Assembly (NCBI RefSeq): GCF_000298195.1
Contig: NZ_BAHC01000104.1
Location: 1 to 64,000 of the forward strand
Source: Gordonia rhizosphera NBRC 16068
Lineage (GTDB): Bacteria; Actinomycetota; Actinomycetes; Mycobacteriales; Mycobacteriaceae
Direction of reading: 5' to 3'
Length of the DNA stretch: 64,000 nt
Made by a program: the position numbers and the translations under genes. Shown piece after piece: positions 8,867 through 18,684 of the stretch. Numbering within the stretch: the stretch's first letter is position 1; each line of letters starts with the position of its first letter. The notes below the pieces were generated by a model. That model did no database searches, had not been told where the DNA came from, and saw nothing but the letters and a program-made list of their open reading frames with translations.

Positions 8867-10297
8867 CTAGGTCAGGGTGACGCCGTGGCAGAAGCGGTTG
8901 TCGGGATCGAGTGACGCCTTGATCTGGGCCACGCGGGCGCGGTTGGTGTCGCTGAACGAACTCGCCGAGCGGGCGACGCGTTCCTCACCTTCCAGGAAGT
9001 TCAGGTAGGCGGCACCGGTGACGTACGGCTCCAACGCCTTTCGGGTCAGGCGCAGCGCCGACTCGACCGCGAGCCCGACATGCGGATCGGGGACCACGGA
9101 CACCATCTCGAGCAGGAAGGTACCGGAACGACCACGGTCGTTCACCGCCTCGGCGGCCCCGCGGGCGATGGCCCCGCCTGAATGGCGCAGCTCGGCGAGC
9201 AGGATGATCGGCGTGGAGCCGAGCCGCGGCAGGACGCGCGAGACGAGGATGTCGATCGCCTCGTCGGGCAGGTCGTCACACCATTCGGTGGTCATCATCG
9301 ACGGCATGGGATCGGTCGGGTCCATGCTGATCGAGTCGGCTGCGGCGAAGGGCATCTCGCCCCACATGTCCATCGCCGGGGTCTTCCAGTCCCGCCATTC
9401 GTCGATGACCGCCTTGCCGACCTCCAGATCACCCGACCAGCATCCGCGCACGAGGACGAAACTCTTGCCGCGCAACGGCTCCGGGACCATCTCCAGCGGT
9501 GGGAAGTTCATCAGGGTGACGGCGGAGGTCAGATCCTCGCCCTGCTCCGGAGCCCACCGGGCGAAGCGGCGCATGACCTCCGCGGCGTCCTCGGCCGGGT
9601 AGAAGAGGTTGCCACCGTACACGGTGGAGACCGGGAACAGGTCGAGGACGACGTCGGTGACGACACCGATACTGCCTGCGCCGCCCCCCTTGAGCGCCCA
9701 GAAGATGTCCGGGTGGCTGGTCGCGCTGGCGGTGATGGGTTCACCCGCGGGCGTCACCACGCCGAACGAGCGTACCGAGTCAGACGCCAGGCCGTACTTG
9801 CGGCCGAGCCATCCGAACCCGCCGCCGAGGGTGTAGCCGACGACGCCGACGTCGGTGGTCGACCCCAGCAACGGGGCCAGACCGTGCTGCTGTGCCTGCT
9901 CGAGGACCGGACCCCATTTCGCGCCGGCGCTGACGGTGGCGGTGCGTTCGATCGGATCGACGCGGACGTCGGTCATCGCCGACGTGTTGACCAGCAGTGC
10001 GCCGTCGGCCGCGGTTCCCGGACCGTGGCCGGTCGCCAGGATCGCGACCCGCAGCCCCTCCTCGGCGGCGAACCGGACGGCCTCGACGACATCGAATCGG
10101 TTGACCGCGCAGACGATCACGGCGGGTCGATGGTCGGCGAGCACGTTGAATCCACGCCGCGACACGTCGTATCCGGGGTCGCCGGGTCCGTAGACGTCGC
10201 CGACGATTCGGTCGGCGAGTGCGGCGAGCACCGCGGTGCGGGTGCGGACCGCGATGTCGTCGTCGAGGTCGGTGCGGGGAGCGGACTGGATGGTCAT
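8867..10297 (-). CDS. FAD-linked oxidase, berberine-bridge-enzyme type
   Basis: A 476-residue protein of the PCMH/BBE class. The FAD-binding half includes ATGHGPG with His91, the usual site of covalent FAD attachment, and VGYTLGGGFGWLGRKYGLASDSV for pyrophosphate binding. The C-terminal BBE segment ends with YLNFLEGEER and FSDTNRARVAQIKASLDPDNRFCHG. Such enzymes oxidise sugars, alkaloids or secondary metabolites with oxygen. No signal peptide is seen, so it is probably cytoplasmic. It converges on the MHS transporter. Upstream lie three SARP-like heptads and the end of a SARP regulator gene, which could activate it. Confidence 0.88.
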   Translation of the reverse strand: MTIQSAPRTDLDDDIAVRTRTAVLAALADRIVGDVYGPGDPGYDVSRRGFNVLADHRPAVIVCAVNRFDVVEAVRFAAEEGLRVAILATGHGPGTAADGALLVNTSAMTDVRVDPIERTATVSAGAKWGPVLEQAQQHGLAPLLGSTTDVGVVGYTLGGGFGWLGRKYGLASDSVRSFGVVTPAGEPITASATSHPDIFWALKGGGAGSIGVVTDVVLDLFPVSTVYGGNLFYPAEDAAEVMRRFARWAPEQGEDLTSAVTLMNFPPLEMVPEPLRGKSFVLVRGCWSGDLEVGKAVIDEWRDWKTPAMDMWGEMPFAAADSISMDPTDPMPSMMTTEWCDDLPDEAIDILVSRVLPRLGSTPIILLAELRHSGGAIARGAAEAVNDRGRSGTFLLEMVSVVPDPHVGLAVESALRLTRKALEPYVTGAAYLNFLEGEERVARSASSFSDTNRARVAQIKASLDPDNRFCHGVTLT

Positions 10298-10379
10298 GGG
10301 GTGTTCCTCACGTCGGGGCCGGTGGTCGGCCTGGTCGGGTTCCGGGCGAACCGGATGTGAAGAACTCTCGTCGGCGGTG

Positions 10380-10408
10380 CTTGATGATCTCTTGGAGCCG
10401 GCTTGGAG
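10380..10408 (-). promoter_or_regulatory. Three heptads at 11-bp intervals, SARP-type operator candidate
   Basis: On the plus strand CTTGATG (10380), CTTGGAG (10391) and CTTGGAG (10402) are exactly 11 bp apart. SARP/AfsR activators bind heptameric direct repeats with that spacing upstream of their target promoter. The sites lie 83-111 bp upstream of the FAD oxidase start and just after the 3' end of a SARP gene. No good -10 was found, so the assignment rests on spacing and neighbourhood. Confidence 0.4.
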
Positions 10409-10445
10409 GCCCTATCCAAGTACGTATTCCCTGGTCAGCGCGATG

Positions 10446-13400
10446 TCAGCGGAAAGGCATCAAGCCATGGTCGGCCGCGAAGGAGTCGATACGGGCAACC
10501 AGAGTGGTGGCCTCCTGCATCACGGCGACACGGCGCGCCTCGCGGAGGGTGTCCGCGATGATCGAGGCGGGATGGTCGGTCGCGTACTGGTACTCGGCGC
10601 ACACCAGCAGCCGGTGAGCGTCCGGATATCGCTGACCCGTCTGCTCGGCGAACGACTGCGCCTGCTCCAACAGGACGGGCACTCGGTCGTATTGTCCGGC
10701 CGCGACGAGGGCCTCGGCATACAGCGCGAACCAGAGACCCAGCCCGGTGCGCTGGGGTCGGTCGACGCCGTGCAGACGTTCCATGTGCTCGAGGGCCTCG
10801 TCGGGGGCGTCGCTCAGGGCCCGTGACCACCAGTAGATGCGTTCGCCGCTCTGACGAAGGTACTCCAGTGCCCGGTGGCTCGGTGTCGCCAGCAGGCGCT
10901 CGCCCAGGTCACGGGCCCAGTCGGTGTCGCCGGCGAGCGCCGCGGCGTGGACCCCGAAGATGGCGGCGCCGAGATAGGAGACCGGATCGTCGGGACCGGC
11001 CTCGATGTGCTCGCAGAGATGGCGTCCCTCGTGCGGGCCGACGTGCATCGTGGTCGCCACCGCGCGGAACCCGCGTGCGATCAGCGCCTGATCGGACTGT
11101 AGGCCGCTGATCGCCGCATCGATGGGCGCGTAGTCGACGAGGAGCCGATAGGCCTCGCCCATGCGGCCCCGATCGAAGAGGTCGATCGCGGCGGCTTGCA
11201 TGCCGAGGTGGACGACCGTCGGATTGCCAGAACCCTTCGCACGCGAATACATCTCGGTCGCGTGGCGATGGGAGGTGCGGATGTCGGCGATCTGGGAGTG
11301 GGCGGCGAACCGGGCATAGTCGAGGTTGGCGAGCAGCGTGGCGTCGTCAGAGGCCTCACCGAGTTCGCGTGCGCGTGCGAGTAGATCGGGATCGGCCGCA
11401 AAGTATCCCTTCCACGCTACGTCGCTGAACAGGTGCGTGGTGATCGCCGCGAGTTCCAGGGACCGCTCGCCGGCGCTGCGTGCGAGGGACGCGGCATCGG
11501 AGAGGTGACGTTCGCCCGCATCGAAGTTGTAGGTGCGCAAGGCGATCCGACCCGACGTGAGCAGGGCGCGCGCGGTCCTCGCCCGGTCCGCGAGCGGGCC
11601 CGCCGCCCACAGATGCCCGGCCAGCACGGATGCATGCGTCGAACTGCCGTCGTCGAGTCGGTCGGCGATCGCGAGGTGGATTCGACACGCACGCCTGGCC
11701 GGAATGCCCTCGGCGATGGTCTCGCGGATCAGATCGTGGTTGAACGTGAACACGAACGGATCATCCGGTTCGATGTCGACCAGCCCTGCGGCGAAGGCGC
11801 TGTCGAGCGCATCGAGGGTGTCGTCGACATTCTCACCTGCCACTGCGGCCAGTAGTGAGATGTCCACGCGGCGTCCGATCAGCGCGGACACATCCAACAG
11901 GTTCGTGGTCCGCTCGGACAAGGGACGGATTCGTTCTCGGACGACGTCGCGCACCCCGGCGGGGACGGCCTGTTCGCCGATGGATCCGCGGTCGGCGAGG
12001 AGCCGGGCGAGCTCACGGACGAAGAACGCGTTACCGCCGGTGCGCCGCGAGATCGAGGCGATGGTTCCGGCCGCAGGCCATTCGTGGGTCTCGCGGCGGA
12101 CCATCTCGGAAATGTCGTCGTCGGAGAGCGGGCCGACCTCGATCCGGCGGTGCTCCGGCAGCCGGGCGAGGGTGCCGAGCGCGTTGGTGACCGCCGGCCG
12201 CTGGCTCGATGACCGCAGCGAGACGAAGAAGGTGACCCCGGGTGTGCGACGGGCCGCCATGTGGCACAGGAGTTCCAGGGAGCCGCCGTCAGCCCACTGC
12301 AGATCGTCGAGCGCGATGATCAGCAGATGAGATCGCGCGATGAGCTCGAGGAGGTCGGCGGCCTGGTCGTAGAGACGGAAACGCGCTGTGGCGTCGGGCA
12401 TCTCACGCGGCGGCGGAATGACGGTGACACCCTCGGTGACCATCCTGCCGAGGTCGCTGTCGAGCAGTCGGGGACGGTGCTCGGGATCGAGTTCGGGCAG
12501 GACCGACCCGAGCACCTGCACCCACGGCCACATCGACGGTGCGCCGTCTTCCTCGATGCAGCGGCCCCACAGAACCTTCAGGTCGGCGGCCCCCGCGGCC
12601 CGGCGGGTGGCCTCCTCCAGCAGCGCGGTCTTACCGGCGCCGGGTTCACCTTCGACGATGACGAACCCGCCGGGACCCTGGAGGGATGTGAGGACCGCAC
12701 GATGCAGGACGGCGAGCTCGTCGGTGCGCCCGATGAGGGTCGACGGGCTGGCCGTGGCGGTGTCGGTCCCGTCTGCCTCGGCGTCCGGTGCCACCGAGGC
12801 GTCGTCATGCCGCCCCGCCGGGGTGGGCCGGAGCGGCGCAGTGGCCGCGGGTGCGTCGAGGGCCGGCGCGTGCTCGAGGATCTCGCGTTCCAGGGTCCGC
12901 AGCCGCGGTCCAGGGTCGACACCGATCTCGTCCGCGAGGATTCTGCGGGCATCGGCGATTGCCGCGAGCGCCTCGGACTGTCGGCCGAGCCGGTACCGTG
13001 CCGTGGCGAGTAGACACCACAGTCCCTCGTCGAGCGGGGAACAGCGAACCGCCTGTTCGAGTTCGGGAACCAGTCCACGGTGTTCCCCCAGCGCGAGTCG
13101 CACCTCGAAGGAGAGTTCCTGGGCCTCCGCGATCGTGCGCTCGAGATGTGCGGCCGCCTCGTCCCGGAAGACCAGTCCCTCGAACTCGGGAAGCAGGGGT
13201 CGGTAGCGGTTCAATGCGTCCTGCAAGAGGTGCGCGGCTGCCGCCGGGTCCCCGATGCGAGATCGTTCGTGCGCGTCGGTGAGCCGGGCCACGAGGTTGC
13301 GGACGTCGACCTCGGTGTCGTCGGCGACCAGCGCATACCCGGACCCCTTCGTCACGAGCACCGTCGAGGGTGCACGCGGTTTCCGATCGGGCTCGAGCGC

Positions 13401-13622
13401 CTTGCGGAGACCCGAGATGTAGGCCTGCACGGAGACCTCGGCGCGATCGGGTGCCGCGTCGCCCCAGATGCCGTCGATGAGCCGGTCGAGGCTGACCGGG
13501 TCGCCCCTGGCCAGGATCAGCTGAGCCAGCACGGCACGCTGTTTGCGCGTGCCGAGTTCGACGGTCTCGGAACCGATCTGCGCCCCGAGGCCGCCCATCA
13601 CAGTGTATGCGGGCCGACCCAT
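10446..13622 (-). CDS. SARP/AfsR-family transcriptional regulator with ATPase and TPR-like regions
   Basis: A 1058-residue regulator. Residues about 5-98 form an OmpR-like winged helix (VELGTRKQRAVLAQLIL, VSLDRLIDGIWGD, VQAYISGLRKAL). About 105-255 is the BTAD domain ending EIGVDPGPRLRTLEREIL. A P-loop ATPase follows with Walker A GEPGAGKT (325-332) and Walker B HLLIIALDDLQWAD, then a long helical, TPR-like C-terminus. The start was set at 13622, not 13658, because the DNA-binding domain begins there and a TACACT -10 lies 7 bp upstream, suggesting a leaderless mRNA. It probably activates nearby genes in response to an unknown signal, and the FAD oxidase is the obvious candidate. It is divergent from the Mug-type glycosylase. 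Confidence 0.88.
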   Translation of the reverse strand: MGRPAYTVMGGLGAQIGSETVELGTRKQRAVLAQLILARGDPVSLDRLIDGIWGDAAPDRAEVSVQAYISGLRKALEPDRKPRAPSTVLVTKGSGYALVADDTEVDVRNLVARLTDAHERSRIGDPAAAAHLLQDALNRYRPLLPEFEGLVFRDEAAAHLERTIAEAQELSFEVRLALGEHRGLVPELEQAVRCSPLDEGLWCLLATARYRLGRQSEALAAIADARRILADEIGVDPGPRLRTLEREILEHAPALDAPAATAPLRPTPAGRHDDASVAPDAEADGTDTATASPSTLIGRTDELAVLHRAVLTSLQGPGGFVIVEGEPGAGKTALLEEATRRAAGAADLKVLWGRCIEEDGAPSMWPWVQVLGSVLPELDPEHRPRLLDSDLGRMVTEGVTVIPPPREMPDATARFRLYDQAADLLELIARSHLLIIALDDLQWADGGSLELLCHMAARRTPGVTFFVSLRSSSQRPAVTNALGTLARLPEHRRIEVGPLSDDDISEMVRRETHEWPAAGTIASISRRTGGNAFFVRELARLLADRGSIGEQAVPAGVRDVVRERIRPLSERTTNLLDVSALIGRRVDISLLAAVAGENVDDTLDALDSAFAAGLVDIEPDDPFVFTFNHDLIRETIAEGIPARRACRIHLAIADRLDDGSSTHASVLAGHLWAAGPLADRARTARALLTSGRIALRTYNFDAGERHLSDAASLARSAGERSLELAAITTHLFSDVAWKGYFAADPDLLARARELGEASDDATLLANLDYARFAAHSQIADIRTSHRHATEMYSRAKGSGNPTVVHLGMQAAAIDLFDRGRMGEAYRLLVDYAPIDAAISGLQSDQALIARGFRAVATTMHVGPHEGRHLCEHIEAGPDDPVSYLGAAIFGVHAAALAGDTDWARDLGERLLATPSHRALEYLRQSGERIYWWSRALSDAPDEALEHMERLHGVDRPQRTGLGLWFALYAEALVAAGQYDRVPVLLEQAQSFAEQTGQRYPDAHRLLVCAEYQYATDHPASIIADTLREARRVAVMQEATTLVARIDSFAADHGLMPFR

Positions 13623-13629
13623 CAGCGAG

Positions 13630-13693
13630 AGTGTAGACCCGCCCCCGCGTTCCCACATGATCTCCGAAGGTCTCCTCGGGCGAGGATTACCCT
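13630..13693. promoter_or_regulatory. Divergent -10 elements for two probably leaderless genes
   Basis: On the minus strand TACACT (13630-13635 as complement) lies 7 bp before the SARP ATG. On the plus strand TACCCT (13688-13693) lies 6 bp before the glycosylase ATG. Both fit TANNNT followed directly by the start codon, as in leaderless actinobacterial mRNAs. Neither gene shows a Shine-Dalgarno sequence. Confidence 0.5.
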
Positions 13694-13699
13694 GGTCGG

Positions 13700-14272
13700 A
13701 TGGGATTCACCCGTGAACAGCTCCAGGCCTTTGTCGGCACGGAGGTTCCCGATCTCATCGGCGACGACTGCCGGCTGCTCTTCGTGGGGATCAATCCAGG
13801 GCTCTGGACCGCGGCCGTGGGCGCCCATTTCGCGCGGCCGGGTAACCGGTTCTATCCGGCGCTGTACCGGTCGGGGATCGTCGACCGGCCCATCGATGCG
13901 TCCGCGGGAATGTCGGACGAGGATCGTGCTCTGCTGTGCCGCCGGGGCGTCGGCATCACGAATATCGTCGCCCGTGCGACGGCGACGGCCGCCGAACTGT
14001 CCACCGAGGAGCTGCGGGCCGGCGCCGGGCGGCTGCGCGCCAGGGTTCGGCGGGTCTCTCCGCGTGTCGTCGCGATCGCCGGGATCACCGCCTACCGTTC
14101 GGGTTTCCACCGTCCGCACGCGGTGACCGGACCGCAGGACGAGGACTGGGACGGAGCCGCGGTGTGGGTGGTGCCCAATCCGAGCGGTCTCAATGCGCAT
14201 GAGACCGTCGATTCACTCGCGGTGGCCTACGCGGCCGCGGCGCGGGCGGCGGGTGTGCTCGGGCCGGAGTGA
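13700..14272 (+). CDS. mug: Mug/TDG-family mismatch-specific uracil-DNA glycosylase
   Basis: A 190-residue protein with both active-site motifs of the Mug/TDG branch: GINPG at 30-34, whose Asn activates water, and VPNPSGLNAH with NPSGLN at 158-163, which wedges the strand. These enzymes remove uracil or thymine-like lesions opposite G. The length fits the family, about 170-190. ATG 13700 begins just after a -10-like TACCCT, with no ribosome-binding site. It ends 14 bp from the DUF503 stop (convergent). Confidence 0.9.
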   Translation: MGFTREQLQAFVGTEVPDLIGDDCRLLFVGINPGLWTAAVGAHFARPGNRFYPALYRSGIVDRPIDASAGMSDEDRALLCRRGVGITNIVARATATAAELSTEELRAGAGRLRARVRRVSPRVVAIAGITAYRSGFHRPHAVTGPQDEDWDGAAVWVVPNPSGLNAHETVDSLAVAYAAAARAAGVLGPE

Positions 14273-14286
14273 TCCGCCGACCCGAT

Positions 14287-14583
14287 TCACACGTCGGTGG
14301 AGGCGATGGTGCGTCGGCGGGCCGACAACAACTCGACCTCGGGCCGTCCGGCCGCGAAGCGCTCCACCTCATCGAGGACGTCGACGACGTGGGCGCGGTC
14401 GGCGGCGACGACACCGACGCCGATCATCGCCCGACGGTGGGCGTCTTGATGGCCGACCTCGGCCACGGAGACGGCGAAGCGTTTACGGATCTCGGCGACG
14501 ATCGGGCGGATGACCGACCGCTTGTGTTTGAGGGAATGCACATCACCGAGGAGATAGTCGAACTCTATGAAACCGATCCACAT
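14287..14583 (-). CDS. DUF503 family protein
   Basis: A 98-residue protein, the normal DUF503 length, with the family opening MWIGFIEFDYLLGDVHSLKHKRSV and the ferredoxin-like core EIRKRFAVSVAEVGHQD. Some members (YlxP) sit in ribosome-maturation operons; no such genes are near this one. The ATG at 14581-14583 starts the domain. A TACACT -10 (complement 14593-14598) is 9 bp upstream, so the mRNA is probably leaderless or nearly so. A 21-bp repeat array begins about 28 bp upstream, and the gene is convergent with the glycosylase. Confidence 0.88.
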   Translation of the reverse strand: MWIGFIEFDYLLGDVHSLKHKRSVIRPIVAEIRKRFAVSVAEVGHQDAHRRAMIGVGVVAADRAHVVDVLDEVERFAAGRPEVELLSARRRTIASTDV

Positions 14584-14611
14584 CGTCGAAACAGTGTAGC
14601 CCCAGCTCTCC

Positions 14612-14857
14612 GTCGACCGTGCACACCTGCCCGTCGACCGTGCGCACCCGCCCGCCGTCGACCGTGCACGTCCGGACATCGATCGTGCACAGCCCTCAGG
14701 CGAGTGCGCACGGTGGACGGAACTCTGCGCACGGTGGACGTGCACGGTCGACGGAATTCTGCGCACGGTGGACGGGTGGGCGTGCACGGTGGACGGAATT
14801 CTGCGCACGGTGGACGGGCGGGGGTGCACGGTCGACGTCCTGGTGCGCACGATCGAC
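14612..14857. repeat. Inverted array of 21-bp-period repeats, core GTCGACCGTGCRC
   Basis: Four units read GTC/ATCGAYCGTGCRC on the plus strand (14612, 14633, 14657, 14678). Eight then read the inverse, G(C/T)GCACGGTSGAC (14706, 14727, 14740, 14761, 14782, 14803, 14824, 14845). Steps are 21 bp except one of 24 and one of 13. The orientation flips near 14700. The right end lies 6 bp from the stop of the pyruvyl transferase gene, whose transcript would read eight sense units and then four antisense ones, able to fold into a large hairpin. It carries no convincing gene. Confidence 0.85.
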
Positions 14858-14863
14858 GCGGGC

Positions 14864-16096
14864 TCAGAACCAGCGTCGCGGATAGATCTGTTGTGCCAGT
14901 TCCCTCTTCGTGGCAACGGCGCGGTCTCGCTCCGATGCCGAGAAGCCGCCGGCGTGCGGTCGCGCCGGGATCGTGTCGGGGTCGTCGACGACGGTCCAGC
15001 GTGACCCGATCGCGGTCAGCGACCGGTGCTTGGTGGCGTAGTAGTCCGGCCGGGGGATCACGGCCACCCCGGAATCGCCGGCCGCGGCCGCGACGAGATG
15101 CGGGTGGAAACGTGTACTGATCCACGTGTCGCCACGGCCGACGGGCAGGCCGTTGTGCCACACGTCGAGGAACGGAACGGTCCGCGCCCCCGCCAGGCGA
15201 TCACCGAGGCGGGACGGGATCTCGCGGTCCGCGCCGGGAATCCCCTCGATCACGGTGATCGCCTCCCCGGGGACCTGCCACTCGTCGAGGGTCGCCCTCA
15301 CGAAGCGGGTGAGGGCGTCGAGCCCGGTCGTGCCGAATGCGGTGAAGTCGTCGGTGAGATCGGATTGCAGGCACAGTGTGACCCGGTCCCGGCCCGGCGG
15401 CGAGTCGACCGTGGGCGCCGCGGCGAGGGCGTCGTCGACCCCGAGCCACGCGTCGTCGCCGGTCTGCCTCATCCCCGCCACCCCCGCCAACGCCTTCGAC
15501 GACGCGTCGTCGCGCACGTCGAACACGGTGAACTCGGTGACGGCATCGGTCAGCGCCGAGCCATAGGACCCCGTCAGCACCGGGATGAGGCCCTGTCCGG
15601 TCGCGTACGCCGGTACACCGGTGGTCCGGGCCAGCTGCGCCGCGGCGGCCACCAGCGAAACGTGGTGAGGCCACACCTGGTTCACGTAGCCGCCGCCGAG
15701 CAGGTGCACCGACGACGCGCGACGGAAGACGTCGACCCCCTCGGCCAGCCGCGGGGCCTTGCCGAAGGTCGTCGCGGCCTGCGCCACCCAGATCCACGGT
15801 GTCGAGGGGTCGGGACCATCGGTGCGGTCGGCATTGGCGGCATAGCCGGCCATCTGCCACAGCGTGTCGGTGAAGACCACATTCGGGTGTTCGGCGTGCA
15901 GCATGAGTGCGGCCTGACCCGGGCTGTGGCAGTCCAGCACGACCATCGCTCGCGGCCGGGCCCGCGCGAGGTGGCGCAGCCAGGCCCGGGCGATCAGTTC
16001 GTCGCCGTAGTTCGGGTGCCCCGACGGCGCAATGAGATAGATGATCTCCGTATCGCGAAGCCGTTGAAGAAGGCGGTCGACACCCGGGATCTGCAC
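14864..16096 (-). CDS. Polysaccharide pyruvyl transferase family protein
   Basis: About 410 residues. The family glycosyltransferase-like fold is shown by IAPSGHPNYGDELIARAWLR (N-terminal donor-domain motif), HLLGGGYVNQVWPHH in the middle, and a second half with FHPHLVAAAAGDSGVAVIP. Members transfer pyruvyl groups from phosphoenolpyruvate to cell-surface sugars. GTG 16094-16096 was chosen because TATCAT lies 7 bp upstream (complement 16104-16109), giving a leaderless start just before the domain; a longer frame from 16129 is possible. No other polysaccharide genes are adjacent, so the substrate is unknown. PPK2 lies upstream on the same strand. Confidence 0.8.
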   Translation of the reverse strand: MQIPGVDRLLQRLRDTEIIYLIAPSGHPNYGDELIARAWLRHLARARPRAMVVLDCHSPGQAALMLHAEHPNVVFTDTLWQMAGYAANADRTDGPDPSTPWIWVAQAATTFGKAPRLAEGVDVFRRASSVHLLGGGYVNQVWPHHVSLVAAAAQLARTTGVPAYATGQGLIPVLTGSYGSALTDAVTEFTVFDVRDDASSKALAGVAGMRQTGDDAWLGVDDALAAAPTVDSPPGRDRVTLCLQSDLTDDFTAFGTTGLDALTRFVRATLDEWQVPGEAITVIEGIPGADREIPSRLGDRLAGARTVPFLDVWHNGLPVGRGDTWISTRFHPHLVAAAAGDSGVAVIPRPDYYATKHRSLTAIGSRWTVVDDPDTIPARPHAGGFSASERDRAVATKRELAQQIYPRRWF

Positions 16097-16156
16097 GCGA
16101 GGGATGATACCGACGGCGCCCGTGGGCACGACCGGCGGGCACGCCGCGACCGCCGG

Positions 16157-16987
16157 TCAGTGATGGCCGAGCAGGTAGGTGACGTGATCGGGCACGTACT
16201 TCGACAGCGAGCGTGGTGGCCGACGGTAGTTGCCGGTGTCGACGGGATGTTTCGGGAGTTCGACGTGGGGGAGAGGAACGTCCTCGTAGTCGATCGTCGA
16301 CAGCAGATGCGAGATCATGTTCAGCCGGGCGTGCTTCTTGATGTCGGATTCGACGACATACCAGGGACTGACCGCGGTGTCGGTGTGCACCATCATCTCG
16401 TCCTTGGCGCGCGAGTAATCCTCCCAGCGGTAGATCGCCTCGAGGTCCATCGGGCTCAGCTTCCACTGACGCACCGGGTCGTTGCGGCGCGAGCGGAACC
16501 GCTTGAGCTGCTCCTCGTCGGAGACCGAGAACCAGTACTTGCGCAGGATGATCCCGTCGTCGATGAGCATCTGTTCGAAGATCGGGGTCTGTCGGAGGAA
16601 CCGGGTGTGCTCCTCGGGTGAGCAGAAACCCATGACCTTCTCGACGCCGGCCCGGTTGTACCAGGACCGGTCGAACAGCACGATTTCGCCCGGCGAAGGC
16701 AGATGGGCGACATAGCGCTGGTAGTACCACTGGCCGGTTTCGCGGTCGCTCGGGGCGGGCAGTGCCGCGACCCGGGCGATGCGCGGACTGAGGTATTCGG
16801 TGATGCGCTTGATGGTGCCGCCCTTGCCGGCGGCGTCGCGGCCCTCGAAGATGACCACCAGGCGGCCCCTGCTCGTGCGCACCCACTCCTGGAGCTTGAC
16901 CAACTCGGTCTGCAGGCGAAAGAGCTCCGCCTCGTAGACGCTGGTGGGGATCTTCGTCGGCTTCGCGCTCTTCTTCGACTTCGCCAT
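16157..16987 (-). CDS. ppk2: Polyphosphate kinase 2
   Basis: A 276-residue PPK2-family protein, single-domain size. Walker A is FEGRDAAGKGGTIKR (about 48-62) and Walker B is LFDRSWYNRAGVE (about 104-116), with lid residues in RRNDPVRQWKLSPMD. It moves phosphate between polyphosphate and nucleotides, and members of this short class usually favour nucleotide synthesis from polyphosphate. The N-terminus is Lys-rich (MAKSKKSAKP). It is a stand-alone gene between malate dehydrogenase and the pyruvyl transferase, all on the minus strand. Confidence 0.95.
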   Translation of the reverse strand: MAKSKKSAKPTKIPTSVYEAELFRLQTELVKLQEWVRTSRGRLVVIFEGRDAAGKGGTIKRITEYLSPRIARVAALPAPSDRETGQWYYQRYVAHLPSPGEIVLFDRSWYNRAGVEKVMGFCSPEEHTRFLRQTPIFEQMLIDDGIILRKYWFSVSDEEQLKRFRSRRNDPVRQWKLSPMDLEAIYRWEDYSRAKDEMMVHTDTAVSPWYVVESDIKKHARLNMISHLLSTIDYEDVPLPHVELPKHPVDTGNYRRPPRSLSKYVPDHVTYLLGHH

Positions 16988-17037
16988 GGGCCGAGCTTAA
17001 TCGGGCGAGGCCCGAACGACGATGCGTCCCGATGTAT

Positions 17038-18643
<1,606 letters not shown>

Positions 18644-18684
18644 GAACCCAAGTTAACCGAACCGAGAGAAACCGGCGCTCAACG

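Noticed and set aside
14612-14857. CRISPR array
   Set aside because: Repeats are 13 bp with 8-bp gaps, the gaps are not unique spacers, orientation flips, and no cas genes are present. The arrays at 60.5 and 61.7 kb fail for the same reasons.
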